DNA from: a virus
Virus record (IMG/VR): IMGVR_UViG_3300032214_000879
Span: 1 to 31,389 of that record
DNA: 31,389 bases
Strand: one strand, 5' to 3'
Shown: piece by piece, positions 16,031 through 23,521 of the stretch
Position numbering within the stretch: position 1 is the stretch's first letter
Layout: the number at the start of each line of letters is the position of its first letter
Made by a program: the position numbers and the translations under genes
Notes under the pieces: model-generated
The model's database searches: none
What the model saw: only the letters and a program-made list of their open reading frames with translations
Told to the model about the DNA's origin: nothing

Positions 16031-16835
16031 TCTAACAAATGCAACTTTTATTATTCCAGTTAGAGTTGAAACTGAAGATCGTTTGAGAAATGTTGTTACA
16101 ACAACAGCATTTCTTTTGGAAAATTTTGACACTAACATTATTATTAAAGAAGTAGATAGAGAATCTACAATTAAAAAACATGTAATTCCAACTCTGGAAG
16201 ATATTCTGGATGTAGATGTAAATATCAATCATATTTTTGAATGGAGTGAGGATCCATCTTTTCATCGTCAAAAAATTCTAAATGAGATGTTGATGGAATC
16301 TAAAACAGAAGTTGTTGTGAATTATGACTGTGATGTTATTCTCCCAATTGATTCTTATCTTACAGCATATAAAGGAATTCTAGATAAAACATATGATGTC
16401 ATCTATCCTTATGGGCAAGGAAATTATCAAAGACAAGTTGACGCTGATGATTCTTTAGTCTCTAAGTTTTTGGAAACAGGTGACTATTCTGTTCTCGATG
16501 AAAAATCAATTGTCCATACTTCAGACTTTGGTTGGGCACAATTTTTTAATCGTCAAGTTTATATTGATGGGGGAATGGAGAACGAAAATTTTGTTGCCTA
16601 TGCTCCTGAAGACAAAGAAAGATTTTACAGATTTGTTACGTTGGGCTATAATGTCGGAAGAGTTCAAGATGTAGTCTATCATCTAGAACATGCAAGAGGA
16701 GAAAACTCTTGGACACATAATCCACATATGGAAAAGAATCATTACGAATGGATGAAAATTCAAACCATGAGTAAAGAAGAAGTGGTAGAATACTATTCAA
16801 ATCAAGAGTATCTTAAAAAATATGTTAGCGTTTAA
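16020..16835 (+). CDS. GT-A glycosyltransferase with galactosyltransferase-like C-domain
   Basis: A 271-residue protein. TFIIPVRVETEDRLRNV opens a GT-A fold, and NYDCDVILP near residues 101-109 gives the DxD metal site. SDFGWAQFFNRQVYIDGG followed by YAPEDKERFYRF and later YHLEH resembles the GT7 C-terminal (galactosyltransferase/chondroitin polymerase) block, in which a G-W-G-x-E-D element binds the acceptor. A hexosaminyl- or galactosyltransferase is the likely role. An SD-like GGAGG at 16008-16012 precedes the ATG. Confidence 0.75.
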   Translation: MRHDLTNATFIIPVRVETEDRLRNVVTTTAFLLENFDTNIIIKEVDRESTIKKHVIPTLEDILDVDVNINHIFEWSEDPSFHRQKILNEMLMESKTEVVVNYDCDVILPIDSYLTAYKGILDKTYDVIYPYGQGNYQRQVDADDSLVSKFLETGDYSVLDEKSIVHTSDFGWAQFFNRQVYIDGGMENENFVAYAPEDKERFYRFVTLGYNVGRVQDVVYHLEHARGENSWTHNPHMEKNHYEWMKIQTMSKEEVVEYYSNQEYLKKYVSV

Positions 16836-17679
16836 TCAAATTGGTAGTCTGGGAAGACTTGGAAACCAAATGTTTGAGTATGCAGCATTGAGAGGAATTG
16901 CTGCTAAACATGAGTATGAATGGTGCATTCCTCCATTCAATAGAGCTGGTATCGAAAATTACAGTCTTCATAATTGCTTTAAGTTAGAATCTGTAAAGGA
17001 AGAGAATCTAATTTATGTTGATCACTATCAGTATATCTCAGAAAGATTTTTTCATTTTGATGAGGAACTTTTTGATAAGTGTCCTGACGGGGTAAGTTTG
17101 CATGGATTCTTCCAATCTGAGAAATACTTTAAGAATATTGAAAATGAAATTCGCAGTGAGTATACTTTCCATGATGAACATCTAGAACCATGCAAAGAGT
17201 TCATGTCTGAATTTAAAGGACAGGAACCGATTATGCTTCACGTTCGCCGTGGAGATCCTAATCTTGTTGATCCTCGCGGATTTAAGTGGTCTTACACTCA
17301 ATGTAGTGATCAGCATCCTGTTCAGCCAATTGAATATTATGAAAAGGCACTTTCTCACTTTGATGATAATCAACCAGTGGTAGTGTTTTCAGATTCTCCT
17401 GAATGGGTAAAAGAACAAGAATTCTTTTCTGGGGATAGGTTCTTAATTTCAGAACCTCAGGAAAAGTATGGTGATGGATCTTATACTCCATACTCTGATC
17501 TATGCTTGATGTCTCTATGTTCACATGCTATAATTGCTAATAGCAGTATGAGTTGGTGGGGTGCTTGGTTAATTTCCAACCCCAATAAAAAGGTAATCGC
17601 ACCGAAAATGTGGTTCGGACCTGCTTATGCAGATAAAGATACAAAAGACCTTTATGTAGAAGACTGGATTGTACTATGA
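16822..17679 (+). CDS. Alpha-1,2-fucosyltransferase family protein (GT11), second copy
   Basis: A 285-residue GT11 protein: GRLGNQMFEYAALRGIA at 11-27, LHVRRGDP near 139-146, and IIANSSMSWWGAWL near 237-250. It shares GFFQSEKYFKNIENEIR with the paralogue at 14470-15273, but carries an extra segment after the HVRR motif (DPRGFKWSYTQCSDQH), so acceptor choice probably differs. It starts within the end of the preceding gene and overlaps nadE by 4 bases. Confidence 0.9.
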   Translation: MLAFNQIGSLGRLGNQMFEYAALRGIAAKHEYEWCIPPFNRAGIENYSLHNCFKLESVKEENLIYVDHYQYISERFFHFDEELFDKCPDGVSLHGFFQSEKYFKNIENEIRSEYTFHDEHLEPCKEFMSEFKGQEPIMLHVRRGDPNLVDPRGFKWSYTQCSDQHPVQPIEYYEKALSHFDDNQPVVVFSDSPEWVKEQEFFSGDRFLISEPQEKYGDGSYTPYSDLCLMSLCSHAIIANSSMSWWGAWLISNPNKKVIAPKMWFGPAYADKDTKDLYVEDWIVL

Positions 17680-18464
17680 ATCGTATTACTGATTATTCTG
17701 AATTAAAAACAAGAGTTGTAGGTTGGATTAAAGATTACGCTACGGCAAATAATATTAAGTCCTTGGTTGTTGGTATTTCTGGAGGTATTGATTCTTCAGT
17801 TGTATCAACTCTTTGTGCCGAGACTGGACTTCCAACATATGTCCTATCGATGCCTCTGAATCAAATTTCTTCTCAGGCAGAACTATCTGATGTTCACAGA
17901 GAATTTCTTGATAATAATTATGAGAATGTTACTCCCCTAAAAGTGGATCTCTCTTCCACTTATGAGCAGTTTACCAAGAGCTTGGGATTCTGGTTGGATG
18001 ATGAATATGTTTCGAATAAACTTGCCCTAGCAAATACAAAGTCTCGTATTCGCATGGTAACTCTCTATCAAGTTGCAGGAACTGTTGGTGGTATTGTTGT
18101 TGGCACTGGCAATAAAGTTGAAGATTATGGTGTAGGATTCTATACTAAATATGGTGACGGTGGAGTTGATATTGCTCCCATTGCCGATCTTTATAAAACT
18201 GAAGTATGGGAACTTGGAAAGCATCTTGGTGTAGATCAACGTATTATTGATGCACAACCTACAGATGGACTCTGGGAAGACGGAAGAACTGATGAAGATC
18301 AGATTGGAACATCTTACGAAATGCTTGAGTGGGCAATGGAATTGGGCGTTGGTATCCCTCCAGAACAACTGAGTGAAGAAGAGAATACTGCAATGGCAGT
18401 TCTTACAAAGTTTAACACTCAAAACAAACATAAAATGTTGTCTATTCCTACATTCAAACTATGA
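17676..18464 (+). CDS. nadE: Ammonia-dependent NAD synthetase
   Basis: A 262-residue protein of the normal length for bacterial NadE. SGGIDSS at 35-41 is the ATP-pyrophosphatase loop. VGTGNKVEDYGVGFYTKYGDGG with PIADLYKTEVWELG forms the deamido-NAD and Mg-binding core, and PTDGLWEDGRTDEDQIG (residues about 196-212) is a family signature. It amidates nicotinic acid adenine dinucleotide to NAD+ using ATP and ammonia. No glutaminase domain is present. It sits directly before a UDP-glucose dehydrogenase and in the same operon as several NAD-using SDRs, so it may raise NAD+ during infection. Confidence 0.92.
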   Translation: MNRITDYSELKTRVVGWIKDYATANNIKSLVVGISGGIDSSVVSTLCAETGLPTYVLSMPLNQISSQAELSDVHREFLDNNYENVTPLKVDLSSTYEQFTKSLGFWLDDEYVSNKLALANTKSRIRMVTLYQVAGTVGGIVVGTGNKVEDYGVGFYTKYGDGGVDIAPIADLYKTEVWELGKHLGVDQRIIDAQPTDGLWEDGRTDEDQIGTSYEMLEWAMELGVGIPPEQLSEEENTAMAVLTKFNTQNKHKMLSIPTFKL

Positions 18465-19606
18465 AAATTGGAGTTATCGGAGCAGGGAGACTTGGCATTT
18501 GCTTTGCTCTCCTTTTAGAAAAAGCAGGATACGATGTCTTAGTATCTGACGTTCGCGAAAGTTACGTTCATGATCTGAATAAAAAAATGATCGTGACTAA
18601 TGAACCTCAAGTTCAAGAATTGCTATCCGAATCTAAAAATATTAGAGCAACTGTTGACAATAAAGAAGTCATCAAAGAATGTGATATTATCTACACTCTT
18701 GTTGCAACTCCATCTCTTCCTTCAGGAGATTATGATGTGAGTGCAGTTTGGCAAGTTGTTAATGATTTTCAGGAGTGTGATTTCTCGTTAGAAGGAAAAG
18801 CATTCATTGTTGGCTGTACAACTAACCCTGGAGATTGTGATAATTTCCAAAAACAACTCAGTGAGTTTGGAGTAGATGTTTTCTACAATCCTGAGTTTAT
18901 TGCACAGGGAGCTATTGTTAGGGATTTGCAATATGCTGATATGGTTCTTGTGGGAGGACCTGAATCTAAACATAGGGAAGTCATTGATGAGTTGTACCAT
19001 AAGATTCAACTTACAGAACCAAAATTGAATTTTATGTCAACGACTGCTGCTGAACTTGTAAAGCTTGCGGTTAATTGTTATCTCACAACTAAAATTAGTT
19101 ATGCCAACATGGTTGGTGAAGTGATGACTCTTGCAGGAATGGAAGACGAAATTGCTACTGTATTGAAGGCAATCGGAGAGGACACAAGAGTTGGTTCTAA
19201 GTATATGCGATATGGATTTGGTTTTGGTGGTCCATGCCTTCCTAGAGATAATCGCTCCTTTGCAGCATATGCAAAGAAACTTGGATTGGATTTTAATCTA
19301 GGATCAACAACAGATGAATTTAATAATGAACATGCAGAGTTCTTAAAAAATTATTTCATTAAGAAAAATATTGATAATCTTCCGTATCATTTTCACTATA
19401 TTTCTTATAAAGATGGTACAGATATTCTTACTGAAAGTCAGCAATATCGCCTTTGTTTAGATCTTCTTGATGAAGGATATAAAGTTTACGTTAGCGATAA
19501 TCAAGCAATTATTGATCAAGTAAAGGACTATCTAGAATCAAAATATGGTGATAGAATTGTTCTTGGCGGAATTCCAAATGAGGAAGTGTATTGGATTGAA
19601 CTATGA
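18461..19606 (+). CDS. ugd: UDP-glucose 6-dehydrogenase family protein
   Basis: A 381-residue protein. MKIGVIGAGRLG carries the NAD-binding GxGxxG. NPEFIAQG near 143-150, KLAVNCYLTTKISYANM (201-217) and FGFGGPCLPRDN with catalytic Cys259 are diagnostic of the UDP-glucose/GDP-mannose dehydrogenase family. The enzyme oxidises UDP-glucose to UDP-glucuronate with two NAD+. The C-terminal UDP-binding domain is short and diverged (family members usually have 390-450 residues), so the substrate could be a different NDP-sugar. It overlaps nadE by 4 bases. Confidence 0.85.
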   Translation: MKIGVIGAGRLGICFALLLEKAGYDVLVSDVRESYVHDLNKKMIVTNEPQVQELLSESKNIRATVDNKEVIKECDIIYTLVATPSLPSGDYDVSAVWQVVNDFQECDFSLEGKAFIVGCTTNPGDCDNFQKQLSEFGVDVFYNPEFIAQGAIVRDLQYADMVLVGGPESKHREVIDELYHKIQLTEPKLNFMSTTAAELVKLAVNCYLTTKISYANMVGEVMTLAGMEDEIATVLKAIGEDTRVGSKYMRYGFGFGGPCLPRDNRSFAAYAKKLGLDFNLGSTTDEFNNEHAEFLKNYFIKKNIDNLPYHFHYISYKDGTDILTESQQYRLCLDLLDEGYKVYVSDNQAIIDQVKDYLESKYGDRIVLGGIPNEEVYWIEL

Positions 19607-20424
19607 TTGAATTGTTGGATAAAAATAAATCAGCATATAAACTTAAAAATATCGGTCCAATTTATTATCTCAATCTTGACGGACAACCTGAAAGGAGAGA
19701 ATATATGGAATCCCAATTTAAATATTGGGAAATTGAAAATTGGGAAAGAATTTCTGCATATGATGGTAGAGAAGATGATTTGAGTGACATCATTTCTGGA
19801 AGATACCCTGAAATGATGACATCGGGTGAAGTTGGATGTATTACTTCCCATCTAAAAGCAATTAAGCATTGGATGGAAACCTCCAATAGTCCTTATGCAA
19901 TTTTTATGGAAGATGATTGCAATCTTGATCTTGTAAGATTTTGGAATTTTACTTGGAGTGATTTTTATGCGAACATTCCATATGATTGGGATGTAGTTCA
20001 GATTGCTATTATTTCTACAGGAAACATTCATGTCAAGCTGCATAAAAGATTTGTAAATGATTTTTCAACTGCTTGCTATATGATTACTCGTCACCATGCA
20101 GAAAAACTTTTGAAGTTTCATGTACGTGGAGACAAGTATAAGCTTGATAATGGAGTTCGTCCTCGTCCCGTTGCTGATGATTTGATTTATAATTCTGGCA
20201 ATACATATGCAATCCCTCTTCTTCTTTATAAGACGGAATTGGGATCATCAATTCATCCTGAACATATTGATGCCTTCCATAAAGGAAACTTCAATGCTCT
20301 TTCTCAATTTTGGGAACAGAATGGAGCTAGGATTGATATTCGTGAGTTTATGCAGTATGATCCATATCTGGGAAGAATGGTAGAACCATCTCAACCTCAA
20401 CATCAACAAGAGAATCAAGAATAA
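19603..20424 (+). CDS. Glycosyltransferase family 25 protein
   Basis: A 273-residue protein. IYYLNLDGQPERREYM near residues 21-36, GEVGCITSHLKAIKHWM near 76-92 and YAIFMEDDCNLD near 98-109 are the three classic GT25 blocks (LPS beta-1,4-galactosyltransferase type). The acidic EDD is the metal site. The C-terminal tail is Gln-rich. It is probably cytoplasmic and acts on LPS core or O-antigen sugars. The next gene begins one base after its stop. Confidence 0.88.
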   Translation: MIELLDKNKSAYKLKNIGPIYYLNLDGQPERREYMESQFKYWEIENWERISAYDGREDDLSDIISGRYPEMMTSGEVGCITSHLKAIKHWMETSNSPYAIFMEDDCNLDLVRFWNFTWSDFYANIPYDWDVVQIAIISTGNIHVKLHKRFVNDFSTACYMITRHHAEKLLKFHVRGDKYKLDNGVRPRPVADDLIYNSGNTYAIPLLLYKTELGSSIHPEHIDAFHKGNFNALSQFWEQNGARIDIREFMQYDPYLGRMVEPSQPQHQQENQE

Positions 20425-20425
20425 A

Positions 20426-21580
20426 ATGTCTAATAAATTATTGGATTTGGGTATTCAACCATTAGTAAATAATCTCCTTTGTACAAAAGAAGAATCTATT
20501 AATGCTAAAAAATATCCAATGGCGGCGACTATTGATGATAATCTTAAAATTCAATTAGATACTGCCATTCCATCAGAAGAATTGTATGAAAAATACTTAT
20601 ACCATTCTGCTGTAAACAAGCCATATGTTTATCATTGCCAAAGTATGTGGCATAGTATTAAACATCTTAAGCATAATACTGTAATTGATGTTGGTGGTAA
20701 TGACGGTACTTTACTAAAAGCATTCCGATCACAAACTAAGGATCCACTCAATTTAATTAACGTAGATGCATCTTCTTCATTTAGAGAAGAAAATCTTGAA
20801 GCAGGAATCGAATATGTAAATGATTACTTCAATGAAGATCTGGATCTTCCTAAGGCAGATATTATTACTTCGACAAATGTTTTTCAACACACTCCTGGAG
20901 TTGAAAAATTTCTTGCTGGAGTTAAAAAACATCTTGCTCCACATGGAGTTTGGGTTCTTGAATTTCCATATACACTAAGAACTTTTGAGACACTTCAATT
21001 TGATCAGTTTTATCATGAGCATTATTATTACTGGCTAGTAACACCTCTTGTCAAATTGTTTGACGAATATGGACTCCGTATTGTTAATACGGAAGAACAG
21101 ACAATTCATGGAGGAACTCTACGTCTTTGGATTTCTCATAAAGAATATTCAAATCCAACTGGAGCACCTGATGAATATTTAAAAGTAGAAAAGAAATTTG
21201 ACTTTTTTCTTGCATCTGAAAAAATTCATAAGAAAATTGTTAAAGATAAAAGCTGGATTAAAAATTTAAATGGTAAAGTAGCATTTTTTGGTGCTGCAGC
21301 TAAGGGGTGTGTTTATTTAAATGCACTTGATATTACTCTGAAAGATTTTCCAAATTCTTATATTGTTGATGATACTGTCAGCAAGCAAAATATGTTCGTT
21401 CCAGGAACTGGGTTCGAAGTTGTGGGTAGAGAAAGACTCTATGCAGAGCAACCAGAGAATCTAATTATTCTTGCTCATAACTTTAAAGATTATATTATCA
21501 AATCATTGCGTCCACATTACACTGGTAAAATTATTACCATGCTTCCAAGCGTTCAAATTGATCTTGGAGAAAATTACTAA
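20426..21580 (+). CDS. Sugar C-methyltransferase-like protein, zinc site lost
   Basis: A 384-residue protein resembling NovU/TylC3-type sugar C-methyltransferases. The N-terminal LLDLGIQPLVNNLL resembles the L-G-x-Q-P-L-x-N opening. VIDVGGNDGTLLKAF (about 89-103) is SAM motif I, and FHEHYYYW-like YHEHYYYWL near 193-201 contains the catalytic His-x-His region. KVAFFGAAAKGCVYLN near 285-300 and YIVDDTVSKQ mark the second Rossmann-like C-terminal domain. The cysteines of the usual N-terminal zinc-binding motif are absent, leaving only Cys19. It may methylate a keto-sugar from the SDR or E1 steps. It is the last gene of the glycan operon. Confidence 0.78.
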   Translation: MSNKLLDLGIQPLVNNLLCTKEESINAKKYPMAATIDDNLKIQLDTAIPSEELYEKYLYHSAVNKPYVYHCQSMWHSIKHLKHNTVIDVGGNDGTLLKAFRSQTKDPLNLINVDASSSFREENLEAGIEYVNDYFNEDLDLPKADIITSTNVFQHTPGVEKFLAGVKKHLAPHGVWVLEFPYTLRTFETLQFDQFYHEHYYYWLVTPLVKLFDEYGLRIVNTEEQTIHGGTLRLWISHKEYSNPTGAPDEYLKVEKKFDFFLASEKIHKKIVKDKSWIKNLNGKVAFFGAAAKGCVYLNALDITLKDFPNSYIVDDTVSKQNMFVPGTGFEVVGRERLYAEQPENLIILAHNFKDYIIKSLRPHYTGKIITMLPSVQIDLGENY

Positions 21581-21583
21581 AAG

Positions 21584-21678
21584 CTTAACCGAATCTTAAT
21601 TGACAGACTTAATACTGCTATGCTATGATACTTCTGGCTTAATAGTTTCTTAAGATTCAATTAAGATAATCTTTACAT
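21584..21678 (+). promoter_or_regulatory. Array of Pho-box-like repeats upstream of porin
   Basis: Eight-base CTTAA-type repeats occur with 3-base gaps (11-base period): CTTAACCG at 21584 and CTTAATTG at 21595; then CTTAATAG at 21638, CTTAAGAT at 21649, ATTAAGAT at 21660 and CTTTACAT at 21671. The known cyanobacterial Pho box is tandem YTTAAYYW units with 3-base spacers bound by PhoB/SphR. A further CTTAATAC at 21608 is out of phase. The same DNA also contains an 11-base inverted repeat (21593-21603 with 21657-21667), so another dimeric regulator or an RNA hairpin is possible. Confidence 0.65.
21600..21629 (+). promoter_or_regulatory. Candidate sigma-70 promoter for the porin
   Basis: TTGACA (21600-21605) and TATGAT (21624-21629) are separated by 18 bases. 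The -35 overlaps the end of the second Pho-box-like repeat. A start near 21637 would place the second repeat array in the leader, so regulation might be mixed, or a second promoter may lie closer to the gene. Confidence 0.55.
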
Positions 21679-21705
21679 TGTCGTTTAGTACAAAAAAACA
21701 TTTTT

Positions 21706-23223
21706 ATGAAAATCAAACAACTGATGCTTGCACCTGTTGCTCTTGGTATGATTGCTCCTGCTGTTGCGAATGCTGCAGATCTTAATATTGCAGCAGTCAA
21801 TCAATACTCCGCTGAGCAGGCAACAAGCGTCACTCAATTCTCTGATGTCCAACCTTCTGATTGGGCATATGGAGCACTCTCCGCCCTTGTAGAACGTTAT
21901 GGTTGCGTAGCAGGTTACCCTAACGGCACCTATGGTGGTGGTAAGGCAATGACTCGTTATGAGGCAGCTGCACTTCTGAATGCTTGTCTTGATCGGGTTA
22001 CTGAAGTTACTGATGAACTCAGTCGCCTTCAAAAAGAATTTGCTCAGGAACTTGCAGTAATTCGTGGTCGTGTTGATAAACTGGAAGCACAAGTTAGTGC
22101 TCTGGAAGCAACTCAATTCTCCACCACCACCAAACTGCGTGGTGAAACCAAGTGGGTTCTGGGCGGTTTGTCTTATGGCGGTGATCGTAAGAATGATTAT
22201 GATGCTCTCCGTGAAGCAGTTTCCTTCAACTATGATGTGAAACTGAACCTGGATACTTCTTTCACTGGCAAAGATCTGCTGCGTACTCAACTTCGTGCTG
22301 GTAACTTTGATGACAGTGGTTTCGGTGCTGCTCCTACCCCTCTCACCAAACTGGATGCTGGTTTCCAAGAAAACCTTGGTAATGCTGATGGCGGTGATGT
22401 AGTTGCAATTAATCGTTTGTACTACAAGTTCCCTGCTGGTAAGGATGTAACCATTACTGCTGGTCCTCGTGTTCGTCAAGATGACATTCTGCCTGTGTGG
22501 CCTTCTGTCTACACTGCTGATAAGATTCTGAACATCTTCCAGTTCAACGGTGCTCCTGGTGCCTACAGCAAAGTTCTGGGTGGTGGTTTTGGTGCTTCGG
22601 TTAAGAAAGGTGCTTGGACTCTTGGCGGTGCCTATGTTGCAGGTGATGCAGACAAGGGTGATAGTGCTGAAGGTGGTATGTTCAACGGCAACTCTGCTGC
22701 TTCTACCACTGCTCAACTTGCTTACACCACTAAGAACTGGAACCTGACTGGTGCCTATACTTATTCCAACAATGGTGTAAGTATTCAAGGTACTCCTACT
22801 CTGACTTCTGCACTTCCTAATAGTGCAACTGGTGGGCAGACTAACTCGTTCTCTCTTGCTGGTTACTGGCAACCTTCTACCTCTGGTATTATTCCTTCAA
22901 TCTCTGCTGGTTGGGGTTATAATAACTCTGGTTATACTCAAGGTGGTGATACTATTTCTCAGTCCTGGTACACTGGTTTGGTTTGGAAGGATGTACTTGC
23001 TAAGGGTAATGCTCTTGGTTTTGCAGTTGGGCAACCTACCTTTGTTACTAAGCAGAACGATGTAAATGCTCAAGATGGCAACTATGCTTTTGAGGCATAT
23101 TACAAGATGCAAGTTACTGATAACATCGCTGTAACTCCTGCTGTGTTCTATCTGAGCAATCCTACTGGAAACGATGGGCTTGATACCTTCGGTGCTCTGG
23201 TTCAGACAACCTTCAAGTTCTGA
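21706..23223 (+). CDS. Cyanobacterial SLH-domain outer-membrane porin
   Basis: A 505-residue protein. Residues 1-23 form a signal peptide ending ANA. An SLH domain follows (FSDVQPSDWAYGALSALVERYGC at about 45-67 in two parts, then YPNGTYGGGKAMTRYEAAALLN), then a coiled segment (LSRLQKEFAQELAVIRGRVDKLEAQVSALE in the same sense), then a beta-barrel of alternating Gly and aromatic strands ending in Phe. This is the architecture of cyanobacterial Som-type porins, in which SLH binds peptidoglycan and the barrel passes small solutes. The gene looks clearly richer in G+C than the flanking glycan genes, suggesting capture from a host. With the Pho-box-like array upstream, a phosphate-stress porin is the best guess. 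Confidence 0.88.
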   Translation: MKIKQLMLAPVALGMIAPAVANAADLNIAAVNQYSAEQATSVTQFSDVQPSDWAYGALSALVERYGCVAGYPNGTYGGGKAMTRYEAAALLNACLDRVTEVTDELSRLQKEFAQELAVIRGRVDKLEAQVSALEATQFSTTTKLRGETKWVLGGLSYGGDRKNDYDALREAVSFNYDVKLNLDTSFTGKDLLRTQLRAGNFDDSGFGAAPTPLTKLDAGFQENLGNADGGDVVAINRLYYKFPAGKDVTITAGPRVRQDDILPVWPSVYTADKILNIFQFNGAPGAYSKVLGGGFGASVKKGAWTLGGAYVAGDADKGDSAEGGMFNGNSAASTTAQLAYTTKNWNLTGAYTYSNNGVSIQGTPTLTSALPNSATGGQTNSFSLAGYWQPSTSGIIPSISAGWGYNNSGYTQGGDTISQSWYTGLVWKDVLAKGNALGFAVGQPTFVTKQNDVNAQDGNYAFEAYYKMQVTDNIAVTPAVFYLSNPTGNDGLDTFGALVQTTFKF

Positions 23224-23248
23224 TCTAATCAGTAAAATCTGATACACT

Positions 23249-23274
23249 GGGGTGCTTGACACCCCTTTCTTTTT
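23249..23274 (+). terminator. Terminator after the porin
   Basis: GGGGTG (23249-23254) pairs with CACCCC (23260-23265) around the loop CTTGA, followed by TTTCTTTTT. It lies 26 bases after the porin stop. The -35 box of the following promoter is built into its loop and right arm. Confidence 0.82.
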
Positions 23275-23284
23275 CCTATATAAT
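23256..23284 (+). promoter_or_regulatory. Perfect-consensus sigma-70 promoter for the hli cassette
   Basis: TTGACA (23256-23261), exactly 17 bases, then TATAAT (23279-23284). Both hexamers match consensus fully. The -35 is inside the terminator hairpin and the T-tract is part of the spacer. Transcription would start near 23291, about 20 bases before the Hli start codon. This should be read by unmodified host polymerase early in infection. Confidence 0.85.
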
Positions 23285-23311
23285 TGTGTAACAATTCGTA
23301 ATAAAACGAAA

Positions 23312-23521
23312 ATGACTGTAACAACTAATGATCGTGGGCAACAGAATATGTTTGCCCGCGAACCCCAAATGTACATCTCTGATGCTGATGCTATTAAGTA
23401 TGGGATGATGACGCACAACGAACGAGCAGAACTTGCTAATGGACGCTGGGCAATGCTAGGGTTTGTAGCAGGTATTATTTCTTATGCTGCAACTGGTAAC
23501 TTCTTCTTCGGTGTATTCTGA
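23312..23521 (+). CDS. hli: High-light-inducible protein (Hli)
   Basis: A 69-residue one-helix protein. ERAELANGRWAMLGFVAGIISYAA (about residues 37-60, in two halves) contains the chlorophyll-binding E-x-x-N-G-R-x-A-M-x-G-F motif with Glu40, Asn43 and Arg45 in a membrane helix. Cyanophage Hli proteins are thought to protect photosystems and dissipate excess light energy during infection, acting in the thylakoid membrane. I chose ATG 23312 because upstream in-frame codons run through the promoter. Its stop overlaps the next start (TGATG), indicating coupled translation. Confidence 0.93.
   Translation: MTVTTNDRGQQNMFAREPQMYISDADAIKYGMMTHNERAELANGRWAMLGFVAGIISYAATGNFFFGVF

Noticed and set aside
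18027-18431. 134-codon antisense frame opposite nadE
   Set aside because: NadE is clearly the gene; the antisense product has no family features.
21685-22872. Long antisense open frame (395 codons) opposite the porin gene
   Set aside because: The plus-strand frame is an obvious porin with signal peptide and SLH domain. The antisense frame is Ser/Thr/Ile-rich with no recognisable domain, a shadow of the codon bias.
22897-23418. 173-codon antisense frame spanning porin end and hli start
   Set aside because: It crosses a strong terminator, a perfect promoter and two well-supported plus-strand genes.
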